DNA of 64,000 bases from Tanypteryx hageni (lineage: Eukaryota > Arthropoda > Insecta > Odonata > Petaluridae). Under the pieces are notes generated by a model, which ran no database searches, was not told where the DNA came from, and saw nothing but the letters and a program-made list of their open reading frames with translations. Both the position numbers and the translations under genes were made by a program. Shown piece after piece: positions 48,660 to 59,348 of this stretch. The stretch is taken from the NCBI GenBank assembly GCA_028673005.1, contig CM054116.1, forward strand, positions 134,593,681 to 134,657,680. Direction: 5' to 3'. The first letter of the stretch is position 1. Each line of letters begins with the position of its first letter.

Positions 48660-50650
48660 TCCTTTAAACGGTGTTCTACGGTAAATTGAAGGTCGACAAT
48701 AAAGAGCCACGTTGGTACAATAAGCAAGTTAGGAATGCGCTTAGGCGTCAGAGAATAAGCCACGCGAAACTGAAAAATATGCCGTCTACATCATCCGATG
48801 AATATAGAGCAACTAAAGTTAAGACGTATAAGGAATCCCGCGCTAAAGCGAGAAATACTATGCGCGAGGCTTTTACTAACTTCCGGAATAAGGTATTAAA
48901 TAATTATTTGAAGGAGGACCCTAAAGCGTTTTGGTCATATGTGAGAGAGGTCCAAGGTAGAGGCCCTACCATACCTTCCCTGCGTAATGACTCGGGTGCC
49001 CTTATTCATGATAGCGTAGAGAAAGCCAGTCTGTTAAACGGTCATTTTATAAAAGCATTTACAGACGTCACCGACCATTGCGTACATTATGCAACCCCAA
49101 TAAGGGGGGACCTGATATAGTATTTTCTGAGGTAGGAATAGCAAAGCAATTAAGTTCCATAAGACATAACAAAGCCACTGGCCCCGAAGAAATTCCTGCT
49201 CGCGTTTTAAAAGAATTAGCTGAAGAAATAGTACCTTTTCTTCGGATAATCTTCGAGAAATCCATTTCTCGCGCAGAGGTCCCTAGCGACTGGAGGTTAG
49301 CGCACGTTACTCCAATTCATAAGGGCGGCAACAAGGAGAACCCAGAAAATTACAGGCCGATTTCTTTAACTTTGATATCGTGTAAGATTCTCGAGCATAT
49401 ACTCGTTAGCAACATAATGCGATTTCTTGATAGTAATTTATTGTTAGATGTTTGTCAACACGGCTTCAGGAAAGATAGGTCATGTGATACTCAGCTCGGT
49501 CTTTTTGTTAATTGTATACTGAGAAGCGGAGAAAAGAATACGCAGGTCGATGCCATCTTCTTAGATTTTAGGAAAGCCTTTGATAAGGTACCTCACAGGA
49601 AGTTAATAACGAAATAACCTCAGGCGTTAATTCTAAAATCGTTAGTTGGATCCGTGAATTTTTGAATCATAGGAAGCAGAAGGTTGTTATAGATGGGAAA
49701 CCTTCGAACTTAGTGGAGGTTGTCTCTGGCGTTCCGCAGGGTAATGTAATTTGTCTGTTATTATTTCTAATTTACATAAACGATATCAGCTCAATAGTCA
49801 AAAGTAAAATTAGGTTTTTCGCGGACGACACCGTCATCTATAGAGAAATAAGCAATCCGAAAGACTACCAGTATCTCCAAAATGACCTAGAAGCTATTTC
49901 TGCATGGTGTAAGGAATGGCAGTTAGAGATCAACCAAAAGAAAAGCTGCGTCATCAACTTCTGGAGAACCAAGAGTATCTCGTTGGATATTAATTGTTCG
50001 TTGGACGGAGTAGAGATTCCAGTTTCAGACTCGATTAAATATCTTGGAGTCACGATCCATCGTGATCTCTCGTGGGACACCCACATTCGCCGATTGATAG
50101 GTGCCGCTAACAAAAAGCTGGTCTTTATAGGGAGAATAGTTCGAAACAGCTCCGAAAAAGTGAAAGAATTATGTTATTTGTCCTTAGTTCGACCGTCGAA
50201 TATGCTTCAGCTGTGTGGGATCCCTACGAAAAGGGACCCACTAACGAGATAGAAAAGGTTCAGCGCAGGGCAGCTAGATTTGTAAAGAGGAATTACGATA
50301 GTAAACAAAGCGTAACATCATTAATAGAAAATCTGAAATAGACATCTTTAGAGGATCGTAGGTTGCAGGCTAGATTTAAAGTACTGGAAAAATTTATGTC
50401 GGAGGGACTAGCGAATGAGGTAGTAGGACTTATCAGAAGCCCGACGTATCTCGGCAGGCAGGACAGCGAGGATAAGATTCGCGAGATCGATTGTAAAATG
50501 GAGCGATGTAGAGGATCGTTTTTCCCTAGGACGACAAGAGAACATATAGGAAAAGATAACGTAGGAAAACTATGGACCCTTGGTGCACTGCACCCCCTGC
50601 CATCCACCAAAAAGGTGACTTGCAGGGTATCATGTAGATGTAGGTGTATT
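48660..50650 (+). pseudogene. CR1-like LINE reverse transcriptase, 5' truncated, frameshifted
   Basis: Three main open pieces (48671-49120, 49078-49617, 49662-50252) and a tail (50260-50620) together give the reverse transcriptase region: WYNKQVRNALRRQR, FWSYVREVQG, NKATGPEEIPARVLKE, NYRPISL, FLDFRKAFDKVPH, VSGVPQG, then FADD in place of the usual YADD, then KYLGVTIHRDLSWDTHI, VQRRAARFVKR and LEDRRLQARF. The pattern is that of CR1-group elements. A TGTAGATGTAGG tract at about 50634 fits a CR1-type 3' tail. The endonuclease domain is missing, so it is inactive. It lies inside the long-TIR unit, apparently as a later insertion. Confidence 0.8.
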
Positions 50651-52194
50651 AAGGAAGTTGATAATTTTCGCTCAGAGGTACCAACCCAGTGGTTTCTGCC
50701 GCATTTAAACGCCAGTGATTGACATACCGAAGTGCAATTCAAAACCACATAAATGATTCGCAGGCGGCTCTGATCTTTTCAACCCGGACTATACACAAAT
50801 AATATCTAGCGGATTTTAAGGATTCTTGTCAAGCAAAATAATTCTACAAAATCATTTCAACTATACTTCATTCGGGTAAAAACATTTACAGCTTCAATTA
50901 AATCAAAGAATAGGCCTTCCTTCGTAGCATGCTTGCTTCTCCACATACATTCTATGAGATATGCCTTCAAAGAATCTGGTGACATTCTTCCTACCCTTCT
51001 TTATCACCGACTAGTAACATTCGATATTTTGAGTATGCAGTGTTAGTGTCTTCTGGATTCACAAAACTCTTCGAGTGATTCATTTTATGGTGGTGATATC
51101 CCAAGCCTTTCAGCCCTGAGTATCCTCGCCACTCTTGAGAACCGATCCTTTCGCTACGAATCGGCAAATAACACTTTCCAGAGATTGTGAATTCTTGTTT
51201 TTAACCACGCATAGGGATGTGTTGCGTGTCGTCCTATCAATTCCGCCGACTACCCATTTAGTCTCACAAGTCAGTCAGTCAGTCGCCCACGGTTTTGTTT
51301 CCGACGGCCAAAATCAATCTCAACTATGTGTCCTGGACCTCCAATTTAAGACGAATTCTCCTCCAACCACGCGGATACAAGCTCCCTAAAACAATATATC
51401 AGTCGCCTGATTGTTTCGTGTCAATGTCTCGTTTCCCTAAGAATAACGGATGTTGAATAATTCAGTATCCACGCCAACGCTACTGATAGAAAAATATCTA
51501 TTCCAACCTTTCGTCCAGCAAATATGATCTCGCTCCGATGGATACGCTCTTCCTGCAGGTTTTCTTTCCCCATCTGTACTGTGACTCCGTCGTTTTCCCC
51601 TTTGATGGACGAAATCTTCTGTACATAAAACCAATCAATTGCATTTTGTTATGTAAATTTAACTTACATTTGACCTGTTAAAATTTTTATGAGACGATAA
51701 AAAAGGATAAATTTTGATTAAGGCAGATAGAAGAATTATAAAATAAGACTGAAAAAACCTTTGGCTACTTTACTGTAATACTGTTAAATTATTCATGAAA
51801 TATACAAAATAAATTGCCATTAAAATAAATAAAAATATTCTTCCTCTTTTATAAACGTTTTTACTTCAAATATAGAGAATAGAACATCTAAAAATAGCAA
51901 AATTCCCATGGCCCGGTTTTTTTAAAACGTCCCGGACTTTCTCCTTCAAAACTCATTTTGTCCCGGTTGTGACGATCAGCATCTGACTGACTAACTTTAA
52001 CATACGGACGGTTGCGATAAATACGGTAATAAGTTGGGAGAACTTGACCACTGATCATTAAAATCTATTATTTTTATAGCATCTAAGGGACCTGCAAAAA
52101 TTTAGTGTCATATATAATAAAAAATTTAAAAACTTATTCTTTAGTACATAGAACTTTTCAAGTCCCAAGTTCGTACCTCAGTTGTAAATAATTT

Positions 52195-52395
52195 TAAAAT
52201 GCAGTTTTATAAAGCCCTGCACCGATTGAACTTACTTTCCCATGCTTTTCTTATGGAGGAAAGACGGGGTAAAAACAACCCCTTAAATGAAAAAGTAAAA
52301 AAAATACGCCCGAGGTGCACACCCTCAGGTTTTCCTAAGTACGCATGCCAAGTTTCAGCATTCTAGGTTCTCATTTCGCAGGTTTTTCACACCCC
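52195..52395 (+). repeat. dispersed repeat, related to 37728-37975
   Basis: Shares CCCATGCTTTT-TTATGG, a GGGGTAAAAA-like stretch, CCCCTTAAAT and CATGCCAAGTTTC with the copy in the PHM intron. It lacks the GTGAGTGAG end seen there. Confidence 0.6.
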
Positions 52396-52534
52396 CCCTT
52401 CTTGTGTGGGTGTTTTCCTGCAGTGGGTTTTTTTACATGGATTTTTATTGTTACCTGTATTTGCATTGCTAATGTTTTATGTATTATTATATATGTTTCA
52501 TGACGAGGGGTTAGGTGGAAGGTAGGACTTCAAT

Positions 52535-52655
52535 CAATCCCTTCCTCTCTCCCTCTCTCTCCCCCTCCCTCCCTCTCTCCCTCTCTCTCCCCCTCCCTCC
52601 CTCTCCCCCTCCCTCCCTCTCTCCCTTCCCTCCCTCCCTCTGTCTCCCTCCCTTC
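52535..52655 (+). repeat. CCCTCTCTCC-type pyrimidine tract
   Basis: About 120 nt consisting almost entirely of C and T in CCCTCCCTCTCTC patterns. Its reverse strand gives a glutamate/arginine/glycine-rich open frame that is an artefact of the composition. Confidence 0.9.
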
Positions 52656-54127
52656 TTCGTTCTTTTTCGATTTGATTCTTCAACAGATTGATTAGCTCGT
52701 TCCGCTCTTCTTCCCCCATTATAATCGGCCTAACGTGTTGCTCTTGAAGCCATTGCTTTTATTCTGAGCAAACAATTTAAATATTAATTAAATTCATTAA
52801 TATATAGTTGCATATCAACATTATTTAAATTGTTTTAACTTTATATTGTATTTCAATGCGATTTACAGAAGCTGTTTATCACGTTGCTAGAGACATTGAG
52901 AAAATAAGTATTAGACTTTGTTATTAATACGGAAAAGTATTATCATGTATTACTACTAAAGTGGTAAATATTTTGTTTTTATTTAAATTGACGTAGTTCT
53001 ACTTGGTTGTTATGTATCTATATCGAATGATATGAATTTTAAAATAAATATTTACTGTTATTAATAATTTAACACGTAAGATTTGGCTAAAACTGATGCA
53101 TTGTGACGTACCTCTGCTGAAATGGTAAGTATAGTGTGGTCATTGTGGATATTTAAATTGATTTAGTTGCTGTAATTTTTTTGTAGAAGAAAAGTAATGA
53201 TAGCGTTCAATGCCGTTTATTCATTATGTACTTTACAATGGTAAGAAAATTCTGTATATCTTGAAATTCTAAATGATATAATTTATATATATATATATGT
53301 ATATATATAATTATATTATAAAGTTTATTAATATTAAAGTATTAACTATATAAAAGTTGGTTATAAAAATTCATTTTTATATCTTCACTTGTTTTAGCCC
53401 CAGAAATACGCGTGATCAATTTAGTTTTCTGTTCGACTGCATTTGTAATATTTTATAATATTAAATCGATACATTTTAGATTAGTCATTTAAAGTTTTCA
53501 TAATATTGATATCTAACAAGTGAGAGACTTAATGTAGACACTAATCAACTCTGTGCAAATCTACATTTATTTAATTTAAAATAATTATGTGGAAAGTAGG
53601 CATCATAAGTTCCGTTTGGATCATCTTGTTTATTTTTATAAAAACTTTGGCTTATTTAATTTTACTGACAATAATATAAGTAAAATAAATGCTACAACGA
53701 AAATGGCATCTTTGATGCCTAATTACGTATTTAACTCAGTGCGACTGTGAGTTAGTAATTGTCGGGGTGAGTTTTTTTCTGGTGATCGGAGATTGTGAAT
53801 GTGGAAATGTCCCTAGTAGACGAGGTATTTCCCGTCAACCTGCCATTTATTTGAGGCTAACCTTCGCGGATGTAAACTCCCCTGAATCCGATCTGCCTGT
53901 GTCAATGATTTATTGGTGCATGGCGGGAAATAAATTCTCCTAAACCAGTGCGAATGACTATGTGACCTCAGTATTATTTGCATTTTGTAAAGAGTTAACT
54001 TCACGATCACTAGTTTAGTGGATGGGCTCAAATACTGCCTTGACATACGAGCATTGTCTTAAATACTAACATAAGATACTTTTTGTTGAACGTCGGGAAA
54101 GAACACCCGTTTTGCCGACTTAAAAAT

Positions 54128-54446
54128 TTGAGTGTGTGTTGTGTGTATTTTTGGCTAATCAACCTCTTGGATTATTATAGCCATAGCTCCTTCCACACCG
54201 AACACACTCAGACAAGGGAGGAGGGCATTAGCCTACTCTTAATGAAGAGCACCAAGGGGGCCAACGGCTAAACGTCCCTTCCGAAGGACGGAGCGCTGAA
54301 TTTGCGCGGTCTCCTCAAACCACACAAACAGGAGGCCGAGCGACCATGGAAAAAATCTTACTTTCGCAGGATTCGTGCCCGCTGCCCTTTCGAGCAGCAG
54401 GCGAGTACTAGCCAGCGTCCTAACCACTACACCACCAGCACCCCCT
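54128..54446 (-). mobile_element. tRNA-derived SINE with 11-bp target duplication
   Basis: Exact GACTTAAAAAT copies flank it (54117-54127 and 54447-54457). Read on the minus strand, the head (from 54446) is tRNA-like: box A TGGTGTAGTGGTTAGGACGC and box B GGGCACGAATCCTGC. An unrelated body follows, ending in a CA-rich tail. The length is about 319 bp. The exact duplication suggests a fairly young insertion. Confidence 0.8.
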
Positions 54447-55481
54447 GACTTAAAAATATGTCACTCATTTGGTGTTTAAGCGGTCTCGGCAAGGAAACCT
54501 CAATTCCTTCTCGTGGGAGTGAGTACATCCACCATTATCTTTCGTATCTCAACTCCTCAAAAAATGCAAATTCACTCCGTTCTGAGTTTATGGCTGTCTC
54601 TTGCGTGCATTGTCTTCCATATAAAATCGTTTAGTATGCTTATGAAATGGTAAAAAGGGGCGGATATATCAAGGCTAACAAGCACTACCCCAATGCCTCC
54701 AGAGGAGGAAAACACGATCACTTACAAACATTTTAGAAGTGATATTTTTATCCAGCAGGAAATCTTCACAGAAATTTCTAGTTTAAGACGTCATTGCTCT
54801 GCATTACAGAATTAACCGAGACATCTCCACGGTAGGAATAGCAAAAAGAACACAATGATAAAATTTTGATTTTATAAAATCTTACGTAAAAATTTATTTA
54901 ATTTCTCTCGCAGGAATCGTTTGAATAAGAACTCGGAGAGCCATAAAAAATCTTGAATTATCAGAATAACGCGTATTTCAACACATTCAATAACAATAAA
55001 CTTATCTTTGCAACTTACTTCCACTTTTGAATCCAAGTAAATTGTTGATTTTCAATATCCACATTTGTATTTTATAAAAAAAACTAATGATTTAAGAACA
55101 CGAAGTGCAAAATCCCGGAAAGACACATGATTTCCAAAAGGGTTTTAAAATCATTTTTGCAGTTTTCACAACGCTCAATATTAAATTACCGAAGAATCCG
55201 TCGATTTCTATTTATTGGACGTTTCATTTTCCTTTTCAGTAATGCCGCATCGCCCTTTCCTTTCAAACAACTCAGCCAAAAGATTCAGAAATTGAACAAG
55301 AGAACAGAGAAAGATGGTCTACGAGTCGCTCCAGATATTCGCATCGTGTAAATAAAACCTAAAAATAAATTAACTCGTAACTGTAACGATAAATAGGTTG
55401 AATAAACCAGCCGTGCATTTCACCTACAAAGTAACCGTCGTGACCGGTTATTAATTGATTTCTCATTATAAAGAAAATCTG

Positions 55482-56179
55482 ATGTGGCCTCCACATGACT
55501 TTCTCCATACCTGTAATATTTCTAAAAATTCCAAATAGGTTACATAATAAAAAATATTTTAAGAAACTGCGAGAAAATTTCAGACTTTACAAAGAACAGA
55601 AATAAACTCAAACCATAGCCTTCTGATATTGGTTATAGTCAAAAAGCTCCAACAATTAAGACAATAAAAAGGAGCGTTACTAAGATGCAACTAAGCGTCA
55701 ATTGTTAACAATAATCGTCGGTTGGTGGCGTGGTGGCAGCTAAATAATATAGTTTTTAAGATATCTCTTCAACAATGCATTATATGGAAAAATGTTTCGA
55801 ACAAAGGTTGTAAAACATTAAATTTCCTACAACTTTTATCCCAGTATGTTTTAAATATATCAAATATTAAAGCAAATATATCAAAATAACGGATAAGTGA
55901 AAAGAGTAAACACACACTTCCGGTTGACCGATTTTTACCAAAAACTAATCAGTTCTTGTGACTTTTATTTAAATGTTAAATATAAAAATTTCGCATTGAA
56001 CCGATTAATAGTTTTTGAGTTAGAGCACCCACAAAAAAGCTATCATACATACACAGACTTCATCGAGAAAATGGTAAAAATTTGTTCAGGGGACCTCAAA
56101 ACGTTTATTTCCGCTGAAATCTCGAAGTCGATTTTTTCATGAATACAATTCTTTCCCCTATACTACGTATGGAGAAAGT
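55482..56179 (+). repeat. four-copy dispersed repeat, copy C
   Basis: Starts ATGTGGCCTCCACATGAC and ends GTATGGAGAAAGT. The internal sequence is collinear with copies B and D, including TTCCGGTTGACCGATTTTT and GTTCAGGGGACCTCAAAAC. The left flank (GAAAATCTG) and right flank (AATAAACCT) do not match, so any target duplication has been lost. Confidence 0.75.
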
Positions 56180-56261
56180 AATAAACCTAGTGCAAATGCC
56201 AGTCAAAAATAACCGAAAAGCATGAATGACGTGTAAAATTAAAACACTTCCTTTTCTTCCT

Positions 56262-56340
56262 CCCTCACTCTCTCTCTCCCATTCTCTCCTCTCTCTTTCT
56301 CTCCCTCCCTATCTTTCTTTCACTCTTCCTTTCTTTCTCC
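56262..56340 (+). repeat. CT-rich simple repeat
   Basis: A run of TCTCTC/TCCC/TTCTTTC units of about 75 nt, almost purely pyrimidine. Confidence 0.85.
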
Positions 56341-56629
56341 TTATCTAAATCCAATTTAACGTTAGTAATGAATCCGGCAACAATGAATTTGGTTGTCCTC
56401 GGATACGAAAGATTTTCTTCTCAAAAATCTTAAAAGTTTCAGTTTCAAAACAATTTTATTGACCAATTCGAACCGTACATGAAAATCGACATTAGGAAAA
56501 TAAATTTTCATTTTTGCAGGCGTTCTGTGGTTCGAGTCCAGAGTTTGTATGTGCGATGATTAGGATAAATTTTAAAACGCAAATAAAAAATTCGTTGACC
56601 GAATGCAGTGCCACTCAGAAGGGGGAATG

Positions 56630-56750
56630 AAATTCCCCTGGGATCGAACCCGGTTCGTTATCGTACTCGGCGAATGTCCAAATCTATTTTAGGAGTAATG
56701 CCGACTTAGCGCCGAAAGAATGACTGCAATCGACTGGGCCATTCTCGAGT
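56630..56750 (-). mobile_element. possible tRNA-derived SINE head
   Basis: On the minus strand, TGGCCCAGTCGATTGCAG resembles box A and GGGTTCGATCCCAGGGG is a good box B about 100 nt later. The spacing is longer than in a tRNA. No target duplication was found. Confidence 0.35.
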
Positions 56751-57409
56751 CGTACGATAGTTAAAAGCGTTAGCCAAAGACAACAAGAACGGAGAGCATA
56801 CTCCATCGATGGAATACACAGAGATTTCAAATGGGTTCTTTATTGGAAATGCGTATTAAACGGTATGGAAAGATTGGGAGATTCTTGAATTAATATCTCC
56901 GAAATCAGATGGTCTCGCGGACTGCTTTGTGACAAATGTTACACTCTACCCGAATAAATTTTTCAAATTTATATACCTTACAGATCATATAAGAACTAGG
57001 GAGAGAAAAATATGGTTTTTAATTGTCGCTTGACAGATGCCATTTAACGAGAGACGAGAGTAAGTTTAAGTGCTTATATAAAGTGGAAGTTCTAATTGAT
57101 GGATATCGTTCAAAATCGTAATTCGGTGATAAATTTTAATAATGATCACTCCTACTTAATTTAATTAAAATCCGTCCAACGGTTTAGGAGATGAAACTGA
57201 CGACAGACGGACGGACGAACGAGACGTGCCAATACGGCATTCCGATACTACCGCTTCGCCGGTCAAGAATGTCTAAAAAAAAAGCTTATTATATAATAAG
57301 ATACCTTGATCATTAACTGGATACCATACCAAATGGGTCGGCTCGATTTTTAAAATTTGTAACTAAAGATGGATGTCAGACAATATTGAAACAAATATAG
57401 TGGTGGTTG

Positions 57410-57693
57410 GTGGAATAAAGTGATCCGAAGATCCTATGCAGACAGGCATAAGCTGTAAAGTTGGGAATAATTTTGAAACGAGAAAAGTCTGCTATGACCG
57501 AGAATCGAACATCCGCTTTCAGAAACGAGAAAAATGATCTGCTACGATAGTTCAATGGTAGAATATCCGCCCGGCAAGTGGAAGACCCGGGTTCGATTCC
57601 CGGTCATAGCAGACTTTTTTCTCATTTTAAAATTATTCCCAACTTTACAGCTTATGCCTGTCTGCATAGGATCTTCGGATCACTTTATTCCAC
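57410..57693. repeat. palindrome of about 100-bp arms around a tRNA-like sequence
   Basis: Left arm 57410-57510 is the reverse complement of right arm about 57591-57693 with few mismatches (arm begins GTGGAATAAAGTGATCCG). The inner end of each arm is the T-arm/acceptor part of a tRNA-like sequence, so the left arm carries a partial inverted tRNA copy (57490-57510) and the right arm ends the complete one at 57540-57611. Confidence 0.85.
57540..57611 (+). tRNA. tRNA-Gly-like sequence, copy 1 (probably tRNA pseudogene or tRNA-derived)
   Basis: A 72-nt cloverleaf can be drawn: acceptor TGCTACG with CATAGCA (one C-A mismatch), D arm AGTTCAATGGTAGAAT, anticodon stem TCCGC/GTGGA, T arm GGGTTCGATTCCC. 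The anticodon loop is CCGGCAA, giving GGC at 34-36 with C instead of U at position 33. The body is closest to tRNA-Gly, whose loop would hold GCC. A T6 run follows at once, as for Pol III termination. The non-canonical loop argues against a working glycine tRNA. Confidence 0.45.
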
Positions 57694-57845
57694 CAATTTC
57701 TTGCTTGGCAATCTCACCATTTGAGAGGGAGGAGTTTTCTTCGGTGTATCTCTTCGAGGACATCCGTTGGGGCAGTTTGATACTAGCTTGGCTAGTTCCG
57801 TCCCAACCAAGAAAACATCCGCGTTTAGAAACGAGAAAAATGATC

Positions 57846-57917
57846 TGCTACGATAGTTCAATGGTAGAATATCCGCCCGGCAAGTGGAAGACCCGGGTTC
57901 GATTCCCGGTCATAGCA
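57846..57917 (+). tRNA. tRNA-Gly-like sequence, copy 2
   Basis: Identical over all 72 nt to copy 1, including the unusual CCGGCAA loop and the acceptor mismatch, and again followed by T6. The flanks are shared too (AGAAACGAGAAAAATGATC before, GACTTTTTTCTC after), so a unit of about 140 bp was duplicated with a 306-bp period. The identity suggests a recent duplication. Confidence 0.45.
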
Positions 57918-58372
57918 GACTTTTTTCTCGTTTCAAAATTATTCCCAAATATGAAAACATTTCCCTCTAAAATCATTAAGATGCACATTATTATGTTTTA
58001 CATTAATTTACCGGTTTACCAACAATTTGTTCCACAGCGCTGATATGATTTAATTTTTTTTAAATGCAATGTGATTTTAAACTAGCATATTGGCAAATCT
58101 TACATTGAAGCTGTATTCATTTTAGTTAATAGTAACAAGGGGTAACAAGGAGTTTTTTAATGTAACGTGAAACAGAACATTGAAAATTTACCATATGCTA
58201 AATTTTGATTGAGTATCATTTAAACTAACGCTGGACAACGTAATAGCCACAAATGCATTTTTCCGTTAATAATTCGAAATTTCCATGCCTTCTATGTTCC
58301 AACGGATAATTACTTTTCAAGGCTATTCTCGTAACGCCCATCGTTTACACCGAAAGTATTGATAAAAATCTG

Positions 58373-59069
58373 ATGTGGCCACCACATGACTTTCTCCATA
58401 TCTGTAATATTTCTAAAAATTCCAAATAGGTTACATAATAATAAATATTTTAAGAAACTGCGAGAAAATTTTCGACTTAACAGAGAACAGAAATAAACTC
58501 AAACCATAACCTTCTAATATTGGATATAGCCACAAAACTCCAACAACTAAGAAAAGAAAAGGGAGCGTTACTAATTGTAAGACATAACTAAGCGTCAATT
58601 GTTAACAATAGTCGTCGGTAGGTGGAGTGGTGGTGGCAGCTAAAAATATAAGATATCTCTAAAACAATGCATTATATGGAAAAATGTTTCAAACAAAAGT
58701 TGTACAAAATTAAATTTCCTACAACTTTTATTCTGATACATTTTTACATTTATCAAATATCAAAGCAAATATTTCAAAATGACGGATAAGTGACAAGAGT
58801 AAACACCCACTTCCGGTTGACCGATTTTTACCAAAAACTAATCAGTTCTTGTGACTTTTATAAAAATGTTAAATATAAAATTTCGCGTGGACCTCATTAA
58901 TAGTTTTTGAGTTAGAGCACCCACAAAAATCTATCACATACACAGACATCATCGAGAAAATGGTCAAAATGTGTTCAGGGGACCTCAAAACGTGTATTTT
59001 CGTTGAAATCTCGAAGTCGATTTTTTCATGAATACAATACTTTCCCCATACTACGTACATGGAGAAAGT
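58373..59069 (+). repeat. four-copy dispersed repeat, copy D, with 9-bp target duplication
   Basis: The element starts ATGTGGCCACCACATGAC and ends CATGGAGAAAGT, 697 bp. AAAAATCTG flanks both sides exactly (58364-58372, 59070-59078). Together with copy B this supports a 9-bp duplication, typical of Mutator-like transposons. No transposase is encoded. Confidence 0.75.
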
Positions 59070-59136
59070 AAAAATCTGTTTTGGAACGATATTCTTGGAT
59101 ACTGGCAACGATCTATACCACGCAATACTGTTCGGA

Positions 59137-59348
59137 ATATATATATATATATATGGATGTCAACAAGGTGTTGGGATGAGGAAACCCAGTGAGCACTCAC
59201 CAATCAGACGACTTCAGGTTGGCGAGGCCCCGGGGATGTCGAAGCGACACACGTAAAATAACACAAAAACACAGAAACATCACAAACGTAAAGCTTTCGG
59301 AACTACTCCTTCTTCAGCTACAGAGAGAGATATATATATATATATATT
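59137..59348 (-). mobile_element. possible Penelope-like 3' end between AT microsatellites
   Basis: Between two (AT)n runs (59137-59153, 59330-59347) the minus strand reads CTGTAGCTGAAGAAGGAG, TTCCGAAAGCTTTACG and CGTGTGTCGCTTCGACATCC. The GAAGAAGG...CCGAAAGCTTT pattern is characteristic of the 3' end of Penelope-like elements. A further stretch, CTGATTGGTGAGTGCTCAC, is reminiscent of their hammerhead motif but lacks an intact core. No reverse transcriptase is present. Confidence 0.4.

Larger units (their letters stand above)
47519..51782. mobile_element. 4.26-kb unit bounded by 287-bp terminal inverted repeats
   Basis: The left repeat 47519-47805 and the right repeat 51496-51782 are reverse complements over 287 bp. 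I noticed only one mismatch, near the outer end (AGTATTACAATAAAG against AGTATTACAGTAAAG). The ends read AGT...ACT. Inside are a hairpin (47809-48063), a CR1-like LINE fragment (about 48660-50650) and unassigned sequence (50650-51495). No transposase, integrase or polymerase frame was recognised. The flanks (ATTGTATT, GTTAAATT) do not form a clean target duplication. It could be a non-autonomous DNA transposon, a Polinton-derived deletion product or an inverted segmental duplication. Confidence 0.65.
51783..54116. other. no gene recognised; repeats and low complexity
   Basis: Contains the dispersed repeat at 52195-52395, the pyrimidine tract at 52535-52655 and an AT run at 53284-53310. The remainder is AT-rich with no recognisable exon. 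Confidence 0.4.

Noticed and set aside
47519..51782. Complete Polinton/Maverick
   Set aside because: Although the ends are AGT...ACT with long inverted repeats, there is no polymerase B, integrase, ATPase or protease frame and no 6-bp target duplication.
52534..52719. 61-codon minus frame rich in Glu, Arg and Gly
   Set aside because: Product of the CCCTCTCTCC low-complexity tract.
57534..58043. 169-codon open frame on the plus strand
   Set aside because: It runs through the two tRNA-like copies and repeats the same peptide twice because the DNA unit is duplicated. It is not a real protein.
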